This document shows, in pieces, positions 25,383-34,495 of a stretch of DNA of 44,015 bases. Each line of letters starts with the position of its first letter. The first letter of the stretch is position 1. The notes below the pieces were generated by a model, which ran no database searches, was not told where the DNA came from, and saw only the letters and a program-made list of their open reading frames with translations. The DNA comes from Thiomicrospira sp. (GTDB lineage Bacteria > Pseudomonadota > Gammaproteobacteria > Thiomicrospirales > Thiomicrospiraceae), in NCBI GenBank assembly GCA_030826915.1, contig JAUUDE010000060.1:1-44015 (forward strand), in the 5' to 3' direction. The position numbers and the translations under genes are program-made.

Positions 25383-26729
25383 TTAGTTTGCTTTAACGGT
25401 TAATAACTCTTGCCAGTTTGTTGTATAACGTTTTGAGATTAAATTACGGTTCATTTTCCAACGGTTTTTTTGTAGGCCGCTGCTTGCTAGTTGTAATGTG
25501 TTTTTACCCATCTGTTGATTAATTTTATCGAGTGTTTTCATTAAACGGTCTGATTTTGGATTGCCCGAATACTGCGGATTGGGTGCAAACAAATCGGTTT
25601 GTAAACTGGTTTTGTTTTGAATGTTAGATAACATGACACTGGCTTTTTGATATTGATAGCCAGGTTGCCAAATGTGTTGCAATGCACGTAGCGCAATTTT
25701 GGTCAGCAAGATGGTGCTGTCGGTTGGATAAATAAGTGGCAAGGTGTATTGGTTGCGATATTGTGGTAAACGCGTCTGATAAGGGGGCGTGGTGATAAAA
25801 ACGGTAACGGCTTGGCAAGTGCCATGCTGTTTGCGAAGCTTTTCAGCTGCTGTGGCAACATAACTACTTACGGCTTCTCGCATAACAGAAAACTCAGTGA
25901 CGTTTTGCCCAAATGAACGAGATGAGACAATGTTCTGTTTATTGGCTGGGCTTTCGTGAAAACTTAAGCAGGCCTGCCCATTGAGTTCTAAAGCAATACG
26001 TTCAATATTTACTGAAAAACGTTTTCTTAAACTTTTAGGATCACACTTTATTAAATCATAGGCGGTTTCAATGCCTTGTTCGGTAAGTTGTTGAGAGAGT
26101 TGTCTACCTACTCCCCAGATATTTTTTACTTTTACCTGCTTATACAAAGCGTGTAGCGTGCTTGTTTGCATTTGTGTTAAATCAAGCACGCCATTGGCCT
26201 GTTTTTTAGCTAAGTGATTCGCCAATTTAGCTTGTGTTTTAGAATGGCCAATGCCTACTGCAACCGGAATTCCTATCCATTGAAAAACTCTCTGTTTGAG
26301 TTTGATAGCATGACTTTCTAAGTTTTCTTTAGGCAGGCCTGTAAAGTCCAAAAAACTCTCGTCAATGGAATAGATTTCCTGTCTAAAAGCAAACTGTGCA
26401 CTAATGTTATGCATGCGTTGGCTCATGTCTGCATAGAGTTCGTAATTTGAGCTAAACACGGCAGTATTGTATTTTTTAAGCAGTGGTGCCACTTTAAAAA
26501 ACGGTTGAAACATCATGCTGCTCGGGCTAGCAGCACGATAGCCTCCAGAGCCTAAAGAGTTTGCTGGGGTGTGGGTTAAATCTAAATTTTTTGCAATGCT
26601 GTTGGCCGCAACAATACAGCCGTCATTATTGGATAACACAACGACTGGGCGGTTGATGAGTTCTGGCTGAAAAGCGATTTGGCAGGAGGCATAAAAAGAG
26701 TTGCCGTCCACTAAGGCGTAAATGGGCAT
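25383..26729 (-). CDS. umuC: DNA polymerase V catalytic subunit UmuC-like
   Basis: A 448-residue Y-family translesion polymerase subunit. The catalytic acidic residues sit in YALVDGNSFYASCQ (residues 4-17) and YSIDESFLDFTG. NNDGCIVAAN and the helix-hairpin-helix segment VKNIWGVGRQLSQQL follow. The C-terminal little-finger and UmuC-specific region ends NPKSDRLMKTLDKINQQMG. The length is slightly above E. coli UmuC. It is divergent from umuD across 66 bases instead of forming the usual umuDC operon. A CAGGCCTG site occurs twice inside it (25969, 26334). The gene ends 23 bases from the tRNA-Arg. Confidence 0.95.
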   Translation of the reverse strand: MPIYALVDGNSFYASCQIAFQPELINRPVVVLSNNDGCIVAANSIAKNLDLTHTPANSLGSGGYRAASPSSMMFQPFFKVAPLLKKYNTAVFSSNYELYADMSQRMHNISAQFAFRQEIYSIDESFLDFTGLPKENLESHAIKLKQRVFQWIGIPVAVGIGHSKTQAKLANHLAKKQANGVLDLTQMQTSTLHALYKQVKVKNIWGVGRQLSQQLTEQGIETAYDLIKCDPKSLRKRFSVNIERIALELNGQACLSFHESPANKQNIVSSRSFGQNVTEFSVMREAVSSYVATAAEKLRKQHGTCQAVTVFITTPPYQTRLPQYRNQYTLPLIYPTDSTILLTKIALRALQHIWQPGYQYQKASVMLSNIQNKTSLQTDLFAPNPQYSGNPKSDRLMKTLDKINQQMGKNTLQLASSGLQKNRWKMNRNLISKRYTTNWQELLTVKAN

Positions 26730-26795
26730 AGGTGTTTATTTTATTTTTTGGTAGAATGGCTTTATGAAAAGTGTAACATAAATCAAGAGGCGTGC

Positions 26796-27470
26796 ATGTC
26801 AAAGTCAAAACAGACTCCAAATTTATTATGCAAATCTAAAAAAACAGTTTCGGGTACAAAACACGGAGGGGTTAGAGAGGGTGCAGGGCGAAAAAAAGGT
26901 TCCGGGAAATTTGGTGAGCCAACTAAAGTGATGCGAATTCCACAATCCAAAGTATCGGCTATCCAGGCCTGGTTAAGTTTGCAAAACAGTCAACCTCTCA
27001 AACAATCGCAATCGTATATTCCTTCTAATCAGGCACAAAATGATTCGCCTTTTGTTTGGTATTTGCCAGAAGAGCAAAGTACCACGATGGAGTTGCCGTT
27101 GTATGCACATAAAGTGGTGGCAGGTTTTCCGAGTCCGGCGGAAGACTATATTGAAGCGCGTTTGGATTTAAACGAAAAGTTGATTCACAATAAAGAGGCC
27201 ACTTTTTTACTCTCTGTGCAGGGTGATTCGATGAAAGATGTGGGGATTTTAGATGGCGATATTTTAGTGGTGGATCGAAGTATTCAGCCGCAAGATGGTA
27301 AGATTGTAATTGCCGCTTTAGACGGTGAATTAACAGTTAAGCGCTTGTCGATGAAGTCTACCGGTACTTGGTTGGTACCAGAAAATGAAAATTACCCACC
27401 TATTTTGGTTAGAGAGTCTTCTGATATTGTGATTTGGGGAGTGGTAACCGCAACAATTTCGCAGTTTTAG
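26796..27470 (+). CDS. umuD: UmuD-like self-cleaving SOS protein
   Basis: A 224-residue S24-family protein, longer than E. coli UmuD (139) because of about 85 extra N-terminal residues. These include a basic stretch GGVREGAGRKKGSGKFGEPT and KVMRIPQSKV. The Ala109-Gly110 cleavage site lies in HKVVAGFPSPAEDY, with catalytic Ser145 in VQGDSMKDVGILDGD and Lys182 in GELTVKRL. Such extensions occur in many plasmid and chromosomal UmuD homologues and may bind DNA. I chose the ATG at 26796 (AGAGG 6 bases upstream) over an in-frame ATG 16 codons earlier that would overlap the promoter region. No E. coli-type LexA box (CTGT-N8-ACAG) is present in the intergenic region. Confidence 0.93.
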   Translation: MSKSKQTPNLLCKSKKTVSGTKHGGVREGAGRKKGSGKFGEPTKVMRIPQSKVSAIQAWLSLQNSQPLKQSQSYIPSNQAQNDSPFVWYLPEEQSTTMELPLYAHKVVAGFPSPAEDYIEARLDLNEKLIHNKEATFLLSVQGDSMKDVGILDGDILVVDRSIQPQDGKIVIAALDGELTVKRLSMKSTGTWLVPENENYPPILVRESSDIVIWGVVTATISQF

Positions 27471-27567
27471 AACGGTAGTTTATTAAATAGAAAACTTTAT
27501 GTTTTAGTTATGCAAAGTTCTTTAATGCCCTTAATTGTATAAAGGGTTTGCAACAGAGGAGAAAAAG

Positions 27568-27583
27568 AGAGTCGACTACTTAT
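27568..27583. repeat. Solitary end of a family 1 repeat
   Basis: AGAGTCGACTACTTAT matches the right end of copy A (151-170 region) at 15 of 16 positions and is likewise followed shortly by ATGAAATG. The rest of the repeat is absent. Confidence 0.4.
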
Positions 27584-27674
27584 GCTCTCATGAAATGCCA
27601 GCGAGCGTTTTAAACGTTCAATCTTGCAAGTTTGAAAAGTGTGTCTAGAAGAAACCAAAGGTTTAATATTTATA

Positions 27675-29531
27675 ATGGCTCGTTATAACAAAACATGGCA
27701 AGTCTATTTTGCAACAGTGATGGTTGTGTCATTGTTTATTGCTATTGCTTTTTGGTTTTATGATAACGCCAAAAGCAGAGTGTATGATGAAACCCTGCGC
27801 GCCTATCATCAGTCGCTCTCTCACGATATACAACGTTTGATTGAAAGTCAGCGTGAATCTTCTATGGCGATTGCCTTAAGTCTTTCCACCAACCCTAAAA
27901 TTGAAAAAATTTTATGTCAAAATTGTGTGTTTGCAGAAAAGCCGAAGTTAAATTTTGATAACTTTTTAGAAGACCTTGATTTGTATGCCAACTATAAAAC
28001 GCTATGGATTCAAGTTTTTGATGCAAAAGGGGTGAGTCGCTACCGAAGCTGGACGAATCAAACTGGAGATTTGCTGGTAGAGGTAAGAAAGGATGTTAGA
28101 GAAATGTTGCGTGTGCCCAAGGTGGCAAATAGCCTAAGTGTAGATAGATTTAGCTTAACATTAAAATCTATGGTGCCCATCTTTGATAAAAATCAACATT
28201 TCTTAGGGGCTGTTGAGCTCATTTCACATACTGACCCGCTGATTGAAAAGCTGCAAAAAGAAAAAATGGTGGAATCTGTTGTATTGGTTGATAAACGTTA
28301 CCGAAAACAGTTGATTGAAACGGATGAAAAACGGTTTATTGATGACTATTTTGTTGTTAATGCTCAAGCGAAACCACGTTATATTGCGCTATTAAAACAG
28401 CTTGGTGAGCAAAGCTTTGTAAATAAACAGACGGAAAAGGTTTTAGATGGTTTGGTTCTGACCCAGAATTCAATCTATGACGATAATGGGGTGAGAATTG
28501 GATTGTGGTTTACTTTTGAACCTTTAGAGCAAGTAAGCTTTGCAAACTTAGAACATATTAATCGACAATTTGCAGTTTTATTAGCCGTGTTGATGTTATT
28601 TGCTTCACTGCTTGCTATGTTATACGTGTCTAAAAAGCGTTCTGAAATTGGACGAAGTTATTATCGCCATGTCTTAGATTCCGCTTCAGAAATTATTTTT
28701 GTGTCAAACCACTTACGTATTATTGAAGCCAATCAGCAGTTTTTTGAGTTTTTTTCTCAATTTAGCAGTATTAACGCATTTTTAGAACAATACCCTTGTA
28801 TTTGCGATACCTTTGTTGAAGCAAAAGGTTTTTTACAAAAAGAGATGAACGGACAGTTTTGGTTAGACTGTGTCTTAAATACCCGAGATAAACAGCATAA
28901 AGCACAAATTAAGAAAAACGGTAAGTTATATTATTTTGAAGTGAAAGTAGCGCAAATCGATATTTATGAAAAACCACTTTTTAGTGTCATTATGCACGAT
29001 ATCACTAGCCAAGAACTTTATAAGCAGCAGCTAGAATACCTGTCTGAAACGGATGTTCTAACAGGCGTATCAAATCGATTAGTGTTCAATCGTACGCTAG
29101 TTAAAGAGATACAACGTGCACATAGGTATCATTCAGAGTTGTCTTTATTGATGTTTGATATTGATTTCTTCAAAAATATTAATGATTCATACGGTCATGA
29201 TGTCGGTGACCAAGTATTGATTACATTATGTGAAATTATCAGTCAACTATTACGAGAAACCGATGTTTTTTGCAGAGTCGGGGGCGAGGAATTTGCCATA
29301 ATAATGGTTGAAACGAATTTAGAACAAGCCACACAAACGGCGGAGCGTTTACGCAAAGCAATAGAAGATATGGAAAAAGGTGTATTACCAACGTCATTAA
29401 CAGTGAGTTTTGGTGTGGCAGCCATGACTCGTTGGGACAGTGATAAAACCATTTTTAGACGTGCGGATGAAGCGCTTTATCAAGCTAAAGAGAACGGTAG
29501 AAACCGTGTTGAGGTTGCCCAAGAATCTTGA
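27675..29531 (+). CDS. Membrane sensor diguanylate cyclase
   Basis: A 618-residue protein that should make cyclic-di-GMP from two GTP. Two membrane helices (about 10-30 and 297-320) bracket a 260-residue periplasmic Cache-like sensor. A PAS-like segment follows (RHVLDSASEIIFVSNHLRII and FSVIMHDIT), then a GGDEF domain: SETDVLTGVSNRLVFN, MFDIDFFKNINDSYGHDVGD, GGEEF at 536-540 and ADEALYQAKENGRNRV. An RxxD inhibitory site (RETD, 527-530) sits exactly five residues before GGEEF, so product feedback is expected. I chose the ATG at 27675, which gives a basic start followed by a membrane helix. A GTG 12 codons upstream is possible; neither has a strong ribosome site. Confidence 0.92.
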   Translation: MARYNKTWQVYFATVMVVSLFIAIAFWFYDNAKSRVYDETLRAYHQSLSHDIQRLIESQRESSMAIALSLSTNPKIEKILCQNCVFAEKPKLNFDNFLEDLDLYANYKTLWIQVFDAKGVSRYRSWTNQTGDLLVEVRKDVREMLRVPKVANSLSVDRFSLTLKSMVPIFDKNQHFLGAVELISHTDPLIEKLQKEKMVESVVLVDKRYRKQLIETDEKRFIDDYFVVNAQAKPRYIALLKQLGEQSFVNKQTEKVLDGLVLTQNSIYDDNGVRIGLWFTFEPLEQVSFANLEHINRQFAVLLAVLMLFASLLAMLYVSKKRSEIGRSYYRHVLDSASEIIFVSNHLRIIEANQQFFEFFSQFSSINAFLEQYPCICDTFVEAKGFLQKEMNGQFWLDCVLNTRDKQHKAQIKKNGKLYYFEVKVAQIDIYEKPLFSVIMHDITSQELYKQQLEYLSETDVLTGVSNRLVFNRTLVKEIQRAHRYHSELSLLMFDIDFFKNINDSYGHDVGDQVLITLCEIISQLLRETDVFCRVGGEEFAIIMVETNLEQATQTAERLRKAIEDMEKGVLPTSLTVSFGVAAMTRWDSDKTIFRRADEALYQAKENGRNRVEVAQES

Positions 29532-29910
29532 AAATATTTATTTTATTTTGTGAAGACTTTAAACAAAGTTCATAAAAAACGCTCAAATTGTTCGATATCA
29601 TTTTCACTTACCATTAATTTCACTCTCTCGAGTATAATGGTTTGTGATTAACTCTTTGTTTGCCTAATGCAAAACTCTTTATCTATGAGTATGCGGATTG
29701 TTTGCGAAGGTTTTTGTTATTAAAAGAGGTCTTTTCGCAAGAGGATAGACAAATAAAAACAGTTAAAATTTGCCTGGTTTTCATTCAAAACCTATTGCTA
29801 ATAACTGGCTCTGGCTATTGGCGGGGTTTTGCCTAAATTAGGAAAATTTTTTCATATTTTAATTGTACGCGCCACTGTGCAAAGGACTCTAATGCTAAAA
29901 AGGAAGTTGC
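29532..29910. other. Long leader region before gcvH
   Basis: 379 bases with no ORF. TATAAT at 29633-29638 (best -35 TTACCA, spacing 19) would give a leader of about 265 bases. The leader contains TTGCGAA...TTCGCAA arms near 29700-29742, a GGTTTT-CATTC-AAAACC hairpin near 29777-29793 and a GC-rich patch near 29810-29838. I searched for glycine-riboswitch core segments and did not find them. Confidence 0.4.
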
Positions 29911-30297
29911 ATGAGCATTTTACCCAGCCATTTAAAATATGCAGAAACACATGAATGGGTGTATATAGATGAAAACGGCATTGCTACGGTAGGAATTACG
30001 GATTTTGCTCAAGAATCGCTAGGTGAGTTAATGAGCGTTACCTTTCCTGAGTTGGGTATGGACATTTCAGCGGGTGAAGAGGCGATGTCATTGGAATCGG
30101 TTAAATCGGCATCGGATATATTTGCACCAGTAAGTGGTGAAATTATTGAAATAAATGAAACCTTAGACGATGATCCTGAGCAGATAAATGATGAACCTTA
30201 TGATGGTGGTTGGTTATTTAAAATTGCCGTTCACGATGAAAGTGAGTTGGATGATTTACTTTCGGATGAACAGTACCAAAAAATGATTGACGGTTAG
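29911..30297 (+). CDS. gcvH: Glycine cleavage system H protein
   Basis: A 128-residue lipoyl carrier that shuttles the aminomethyl group between GcvP, GcvT and the L protein. In some bacteria it also serves as a lipoate donor. The lipoylation site is Lys65 in ESVKSASDIFAPVSGEI. The N-terminal LKYAETHEWV and C-terminal GGWLFKI are family marks, and the length is normal. AAGGA precedes the ATG. gcvT and gcvP are not nearby; the H protein stands alone here. A strong terminator follows at 30341-30372. Confidence 0.97.
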   Translation: MSILPSHLKYAETHEWVYIDENGIATVGITDFAQESLGELMSVTFPELGMDISAGEEAMSLESVKSASDIFAPVSGEIIEINETLDDDPEQINDEPYDGGWLFKIAVHDESELDDLLSDEQYQKMIDG

Positions 30298-30340
30298 TTA
30301 TACAAACCGTATTCGGGCATAGGCTCGTTTATAAATTTAG

Positions 30341-30372
30341 AAAGAGGCTTAACCTTATGGCTAAGCCTCTTT
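30341..30372 (+). terminator. Rho-independent terminator after gcvH
   Basis: A perfect 11-base stem AAAGAGGCTTA / TAAGCCTCTTT with a 10-base loop, ending in a T-rich tail (TTTATGTTTT). Confidence 0.85.
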
Positions 30373-30443
30373 TATGTTTTAACAGCAGGTAAAACAGATT
30401 GTTAAAATCGAAAAAAATTAACAGATAAAAAAGAGATACCAAC

Positions 30444-31637
30444 ATGTTAGCCAGTTTACGATTAAAAAAGAACGAAGAACGCCGTATTAAACAAGGGCAT
30501 GTATGGGTTTATAGTAATGAAGTGGATACGCAGGCCACACCGTTAAAAGAATTTGAACCTGGACAGCAGGTGATCATTGAAGCATCTAATGGTAAGCCAT
30601 TAGGTATGGGCTATGTGAATCCTAACACGCTTATCTGTGCACGTATTCTAAGCCGTAGTGCAAAGCTAGATTTTAATATTAAGTTTTTAAAAAAACGTAT
30701 TCAAGCCGCGCAAGAATTGCGTGATTTGCATTTTGATGCGCCTTTTTATCGTTTGGTTTTTGGTGATTCAGATGGTCTACCAGGCCTGGTCATTGACCGT
30801 TTTGGTGATGTGTTTTCTGTGCAAATTACCACTGCGGGTATGGAGGTTGTAAAAGACGATATTATTCAGGTCTTAGAGAACCTCTATCATCCACAAGCCA
30901 TTGTCATGAAAAACGATACCGCCAGCCGCAAGCTTGAAGGGCTTGAATTATATGAAGAGGTCGCATTGGGAGAACTGCCAGAGTCAATTGAGATTATTGA
31001 AAACAATACCAAATTTGAGATTCCTGTAGAAAACGGCCAAAAAACCGGTTGGTTCTATGACCATCGCTGTTCTCGTCAGCGCCTACAAAAATTAGTTAAA
31101 GGTAAACGTGTATTAGATGTATTTAGTTATTTAGGTGGTTGGGGTGTTGCCGCTGCCACTGCAGGTGCAGAGTCGGTTACCTGTGTGGATGCTTCTGAAT
31201 TTGCCTTAGATGGTGTTGACCACAATGCTGTTTTGAATGGCGTTGAAGATAAAATGACGACCATTCAGGGTAATGCGTTTGATGTATTGAATGCACTAAA
31301 AGCCGAAGCACATAAGTTTGACGTGGTGATTGTTGATCCACCGGCATTTATTAAACGTAAAAAAGACTTTAAGCAAGGTTTTGAGGCCTATAGACGCATT
31401 AATGAATTAGCGATGCGAGTATTAGAAAAAAACGGTATTTTGGTCTCAGCGTCTTGCTCTCATCACCTAACACGTGACAACCTCTTGCAAGCAGTGCAGT
31501 CGGCTTCACGTCATATTGATCGTAATGTTCAGTTGTTTGAACAAGGGCATCAAGGACCAGACCATCCAATTCATCCTGCGATTCCAGAAACAGAATACAT
31601 TAAAACGCTGTTCTTTAAAGTGTCTCCAAGCTGGTAA
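30444..31637 (+). CDS. rlmI: 23S rRNA (cytosine1962-C5)-methyltransferase RlmI
   Basis: A 397-residue SAM-dependent methyltransferase. The N-terminal PUA domain (LRLKKNEERRIKQGHVWVYSNEV) is followed by the EEHEE-like central region (YRLVFGDSDGLPGLVIDRFGD). The Rossmann domain has VLDVFSYLGGWGVAAATAGA as the SAM motif, DVVIVDPPAFIKRKKD, and SASCSHHL containing the catalytic-type Cys. The length matches E. coli RlmI (YccW). A CAGGCCTG site (30781-30788) falls in the LPGLV codons. It is followed after 49 bases by an unknown gene that may be cotranscribed. Confidence 0.94.
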   Translation: MLASLRLKKNEERRIKQGHVWVYSNEVDTQATPLKEFEPGQQVIIEASNGKPLGMGYVNPNTLICARILSRSAKLDFNIKFLKKRIQAAQELRDLHFDAPFYRLVFGDSDGLPGLVIDRFGDVFSVQITTAGMEVVKDDIIQVLENLYHPQAIVMKNDTASRKLEGLELYEEVALGELPESIEIIENNTKFEIPVENGQKTGWFYDHRCSRQRLQKLVKGKRVLDVFSYLGGWGVAAATAGAESVTCVDASEFALDGVDHNAVLNGVEDKMTTIQGNAFDVLNALKAEAHKFDVVIVDPPAFIKRKKDFKQGFEAYRRINELAMRVLEKNGILVSASCSHHLTRDNLLQAVQSASRHIDRNVQLFEQGHQGPDHPIHPAIPETEYIKTLFFKVSPSW

Positions 31638-31686
31638 GACAAGTAGGCGATTGAGCGGTCAGAGTAGAGAAGTTGAGAATGAAACC

Positions 31687-32904
31687 ATGAAGTCGCCAGT
31701 CTTGCTGACAGCAACAGATAAAAAACAGCAGCAACTTGCTAAATTTTGCTTTTGGGATGAAGTTGAGCAGTTGCTTTATATTGATGCTCGTAAACTGTTT
31801 CCTAAAGAGGGTGTGGTAAGCATTATCGGTTGGGATAACATGATGATGAATGCCCAGCTAATTCCAAAATACCCAAGTTATTTTAAAATCATGGCTTGGT
31901 CAAATGACCCTCAATTTTCTGATTGGCGTAAACAAATCCCGCAATGGGTGCAAGATAGTTGCGCTCTTTTCCCTTCACATCAAATGACGTTATTGCATTA
32001 TGCAGGCAAATACCCACAAGTTTTAGAATTGCTCGATCATGCGCCTATGTTGGCTTGGCGTTTAATTACATCAAGTTTGCATGAGCCTGAAATTGTGGCT
32101 TTGCTATCAGGTAAAAGAGCGCAAATAGCAGAAACAGTAGGTTGGCCAGGTAAGGCAGAAACCATTAAGTTTTTAACGAATCTACGTTTACGCTGGGTGA
32201 ATACTGAAATTGCTGAACAAATTGAAACTTGTTTGTTAGATGAACAACGTTTAAGTGCTTTGCAATCGTTACCACGCATTAATTCAATGGCATTGTCATT
32301 GGCGGCACGCTTTCCAGAATTGATTGGCAGTCAATTGCATCACGCTTTAGCGCAGTTACCATGTAGACCGATGCAGTGTCAAAGTATGTTGGCTTTGTTA
32401 GAAGATGCGTATCGCGTGGCTGAATTTTTAAATTTAGACAATAAAACTGTGAATAAAATTGGAAACTGCCGTTATTTAGTAGAAGTAACAGAACTCTACC
32501 AGGCCTGGTTACTCCTCACAATTGATAAGCTGAGTCATGCTAAAGTGAAATTACATTCTGCTAATCAAAAGCATTTACAACAAAGATTAACCAATGAACC
32601 TATGATGATTCATGGTTTAGAAGACTGGATGTCTTTGAGCCAAATTCAACAGCATGTTTGGTTAACGGATTATGTAGAAAATGCTCAACAGAGTAACGAA
32701 GCAGTCTTGGTGGCTTGGCAGGATGAAGAAGGTATTTGGGCAGCCTTAACCGAAGCGCATTTACCAGAAAAACCACAAGAGAGTCATCAAACTATGCGAA
32801 TGCACTCTATTGCAAGAGTAAGAGGTTTGGAGAATTGTCTCGCCGGTGCAAAGCAACTTTCTACATTGCATTTATGGCAAGCAAGTCGGGTAAGGCAAGA
32901 TTGA
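31687..32904 (+). CDS. Unknown 405-residue protein
   Basis: I do not recognise this protein. It is soluble, has no signal peptide or membrane span, and is unusually rich in Leu, Gln, Trp and Met. The central part (about 100-280) is helical, with repeated L-x-x-x-L patterns such as EIVALLSGKRAQIAETV and AETIKFLTNLRLRW. The C-terminal part contains VLVAWQDEEGIWAALTEAHL and RVRGLENCLAGAKQLS, which look like a folded domain. I chose the ATG at 31687 (GAGA upstream), just after rlmI, because longer readings overlap rlmI. A distant link to PcfJ-like proteins crossed my mind but is not supported by any clear motif. Confidence 0.7.
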   Translation: MKSPVLLTATDKKQQQLAKFCFWDEVEQLLYIDARKLFPKEGVVSIIGWDNMMMNAQLIPKYPSYFKIMAWSNDPQFSDWRKQIPQWVQDSCALFPSHQMTLLHYAGKYPQVLELLDHAPMLAWRLITSSLHEPEIVALLSGKRAQIAETVGWPGKAETIKFLTNLRLRWVNTEIAEQIETCLLDEQRLSALQSLPRINSMALSLAARFPELIGSQLHHALAQLPCRPMQCQSMLALLEDAYRVAEFLNLDNKTVNKIGNCRYLVEVTELYQAWLLLTIDKLSHAKVKLHSANQKHLQQRLTNEPMMIHGLEDWMSLSQIQQHVWLTDYVENAQQSNEAVLVAWQDEEGIWAALTEAHLPEKPQESHQTMRMHSIARVRGLENCLAGAKQLSTLHLWQASRVRQD

Positions 32905-32967
32905 CGTTGTTTTAGAATGTTCGTCCAAGCTAGATTCGCTGTACGAAATTGACTCGGCTTCAGTTAT

Positions 32968-33017
32968 AAAAGCTTCAACTTAACCTTTTATTACGCAAAA
33001 GTTGAGAAGCCTTTTTA
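32968..33017 (+). terminator. Imperfect terminator between convergent genes
   Basis: AAAAGCTTCAACTT pairs with AAGTTGAGAAGCCTTTT with two bulges, and a run of five T follows. It lies between the unknown gene and the end of lysA. Confidence 0.55.
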
Positions 33018-33074
33018 ATCTAATAACTTCGCCTAGATATTTATACCAGCCTTCCCGTTGCTCTTTTTTTCACT

Positions 33075-34328
33075 TTAGTCTTCAATAAGAATTTCAGAAC
33101 CCATTAAGTCTTGGTAGGTTTCACGTGGACGAATTAACCAGGCCTGTTTATCTTTAACCATAACTTCTGCGGCACGAGGACGTGTGTTGTAGTTTGAACT
33201 CATTGTAAAACCGTAAGCTCCTGCGGATTTAACCGCTAATAAATCTCCGGCCTTTAGGTTTAATGTGCGGTCTTTACCTAAAAAATCACCCGTTTCACAC
33301 ACTGGGCCAACTAAGTCCCAATGCGCTTCTTGGCCATCGGTACGTGGCACAACCGGTACAATTTCTTGGTAGGCTTGGTAGAGTGCAGGGCGAATTAAAT
33401 CATTCATTGCCGCATCAATAATGGCAAAGTTTTTATGTTCTGTTGGTTTTAAATATTCAACTTCAGTAACTAATATACCTGCATTACCTGCGATAGCACG
33501 GCCAGGCTCAATAATGACTTCCACCTCAGAATCGTCAAGTTTGGTGATTAACGCTTGAATATAATCTTTGATTGGCGGTGGTGTTTCATCGGTATATTGA
33601 ATTCCTAAACCACCACCTAAGTCTAAATGGTGAATATCAATGCCCATGTCAGCAAGTTTGGCTTTTAAGGTTAAAACACGTTCTAACGCATCAACAAAAG
33701 GCGTAATTTCAGTTAGCTGAGAACCAATGTGGCAATCAATACCAATAGGATTGACATGAGAGCAGGCACAAGCATCGGCATAGAGTTCAGGTGCGGTGTT
33801 AATGTCTACACCAAACTTATTGTCTTTAAGACCTGTGGAGATATATGGATGGGTTTTTGCATCTACATCAGGATTAACACGAATGGAAATATTGGCAATT
33901 AAATCCATCTCTTTAGCCACGGCTTGAATGCGATCCAGTTCAGCGTGTGATTCTAAGTTAAAACAGCGAATGCCTACTTCTAATGCACGACGAATTTCTA
34001 CAGACTGTTTTGCCACACCTGAGAATACAATTTTTTTAGGATCGCCACCGGCTTTAAGAACACGTTCTAATTCACCGACGGAAACAATATCAAAACCCGC
34101 ACCTAATTTAGCTAATACATTTAGTACGGCAATGTTTGAGTTGGTCTTTACCGCATAACAAACAAGATGAGGCTGAGAGCCAAAGGCTGAGTCGAATGCT
34201 GACCAACGGTTTTCAAACTCGCTACGTGAGTAGATGTAAAGAGGGGTACCGAACTCTTTTGCCAAAGATTCGATATTGACGTTTTCGGCATAAAGGCCAT
34301 CGGTTTTTAAGCTAAATGCTTGAGTCAT
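33075..34328 (-). CDS. lysA: Diaminopimelate decarboxylase
   Basis: A 417-residue PLP enzyme making L-lysine from meso-diaminopimelate. The PLP Lys61 lies in CYAVKTNSN. Also visible are FDIVSVGELERVLKAG, IGCHIGSQ-type IDCHIGSQLTE, HLDLGGGLGIQY, EPGRAIAGNAG and the partner-subunit active-site CETGD. The fold is alanine-racemase-like barrel plus beta domain, and the length is normal. It overlaps the lptM stop codon by four bases, the conserved lptM-lysA arrangement. The usual dapF follower is absent; a convergent gene ends 170 bases downstream. Confidence 0.97.
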   Translation of the reverse strand: MTQAFSLKTDGLYAENVNIESLAKEFGTPLYIYSRSEFENRWSAFDSAFGSQPHLVCYAVKTNSNIAVLNVLAKLGAGFDIVSVGELERVLKAGGDPKKIVFSGVAKQSVEIRRALEVGIRCFNLESHAELDRIQAVAKEMDLIANISIRVNPDVDAKTHPYISTGLKDNKFGVDINTAPELYADACACSHVNPIGIDCHIGSQLTEITPFVDALERVLTLKAKLADMGIDIHHLDLGGGLGIQYTDETPPPIKDYIQALITKLDDSEVEVIIEPGRAIAGNAGILVTEVEYLKPTEHKNFAIIDAAMNDLIRPALYQAYQEIVPVVPRTDGQEAHWDLVGPVCETGDFLGKDRTLNLKAGDLLAVKSAGAYGFTMSSNYNTRPRAAEVMVKDKQAWLIRPRETYQDLMGSEILIED

Positions 34329-34495
34329 GATTCTTCCTGAAGCGGGGTTAGGCGTAATGCATTATGGTTTTCAATATTAGCTTGCTGCTGTTTTTTAGCG
34401 GTAGGCTCGTCCGGCAAATAGAGCGGACCTTTTTTGCCACAAGCGGATAGCAATACTGAGAGCGCGATTAAGCTCACAATGAATGACGTACGCAT
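34325..34495 (-). CDS. lptM: LPS translocon maturation chaperone LptM (YifL)
   Basis: A 56-residue lipoprotein. The signal peptide MRTSFIVSLIALSVLLSAC ends in the lipobox LSAC, and the mature part begins CGKKGPLYLPDEP, the LptM signature. LptM helps LptD disulfide maturation at the outer membrane. The ATG at 34493-34495 gives a compact signal peptide; an alternative ATG at 34528 would add 11 polar residues. Its stop overlaps the lysA start, so the two are translationally coupled. Confidence 0.9.
   Translation of the reverse strand: MRTSFIVSLIALSVLLSACGKKGPLYLPDEPTAKKQQQANIENHNALRLTPLQEES

Noticed and set aside
25283-27470. Genomic island integrated at tRNA-Arg
   Set aside because: The tRNA is next to umuC, but there is no integrase and no repeat of the tRNA 3' end was noticed downstream.
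29640-29910. Glycine riboswitch upstream of gcvH
   Set aside because: The location is right, but the conserved core segments of the glycine aptamer are not present in the leader.
31474-31686. N-terminal extension of the unknown gene after rlmI
   Set aside because: The longer open frame overlaps rlmI in another frame; the ATG at 31687 has a ribosome site and avoids the overlap.
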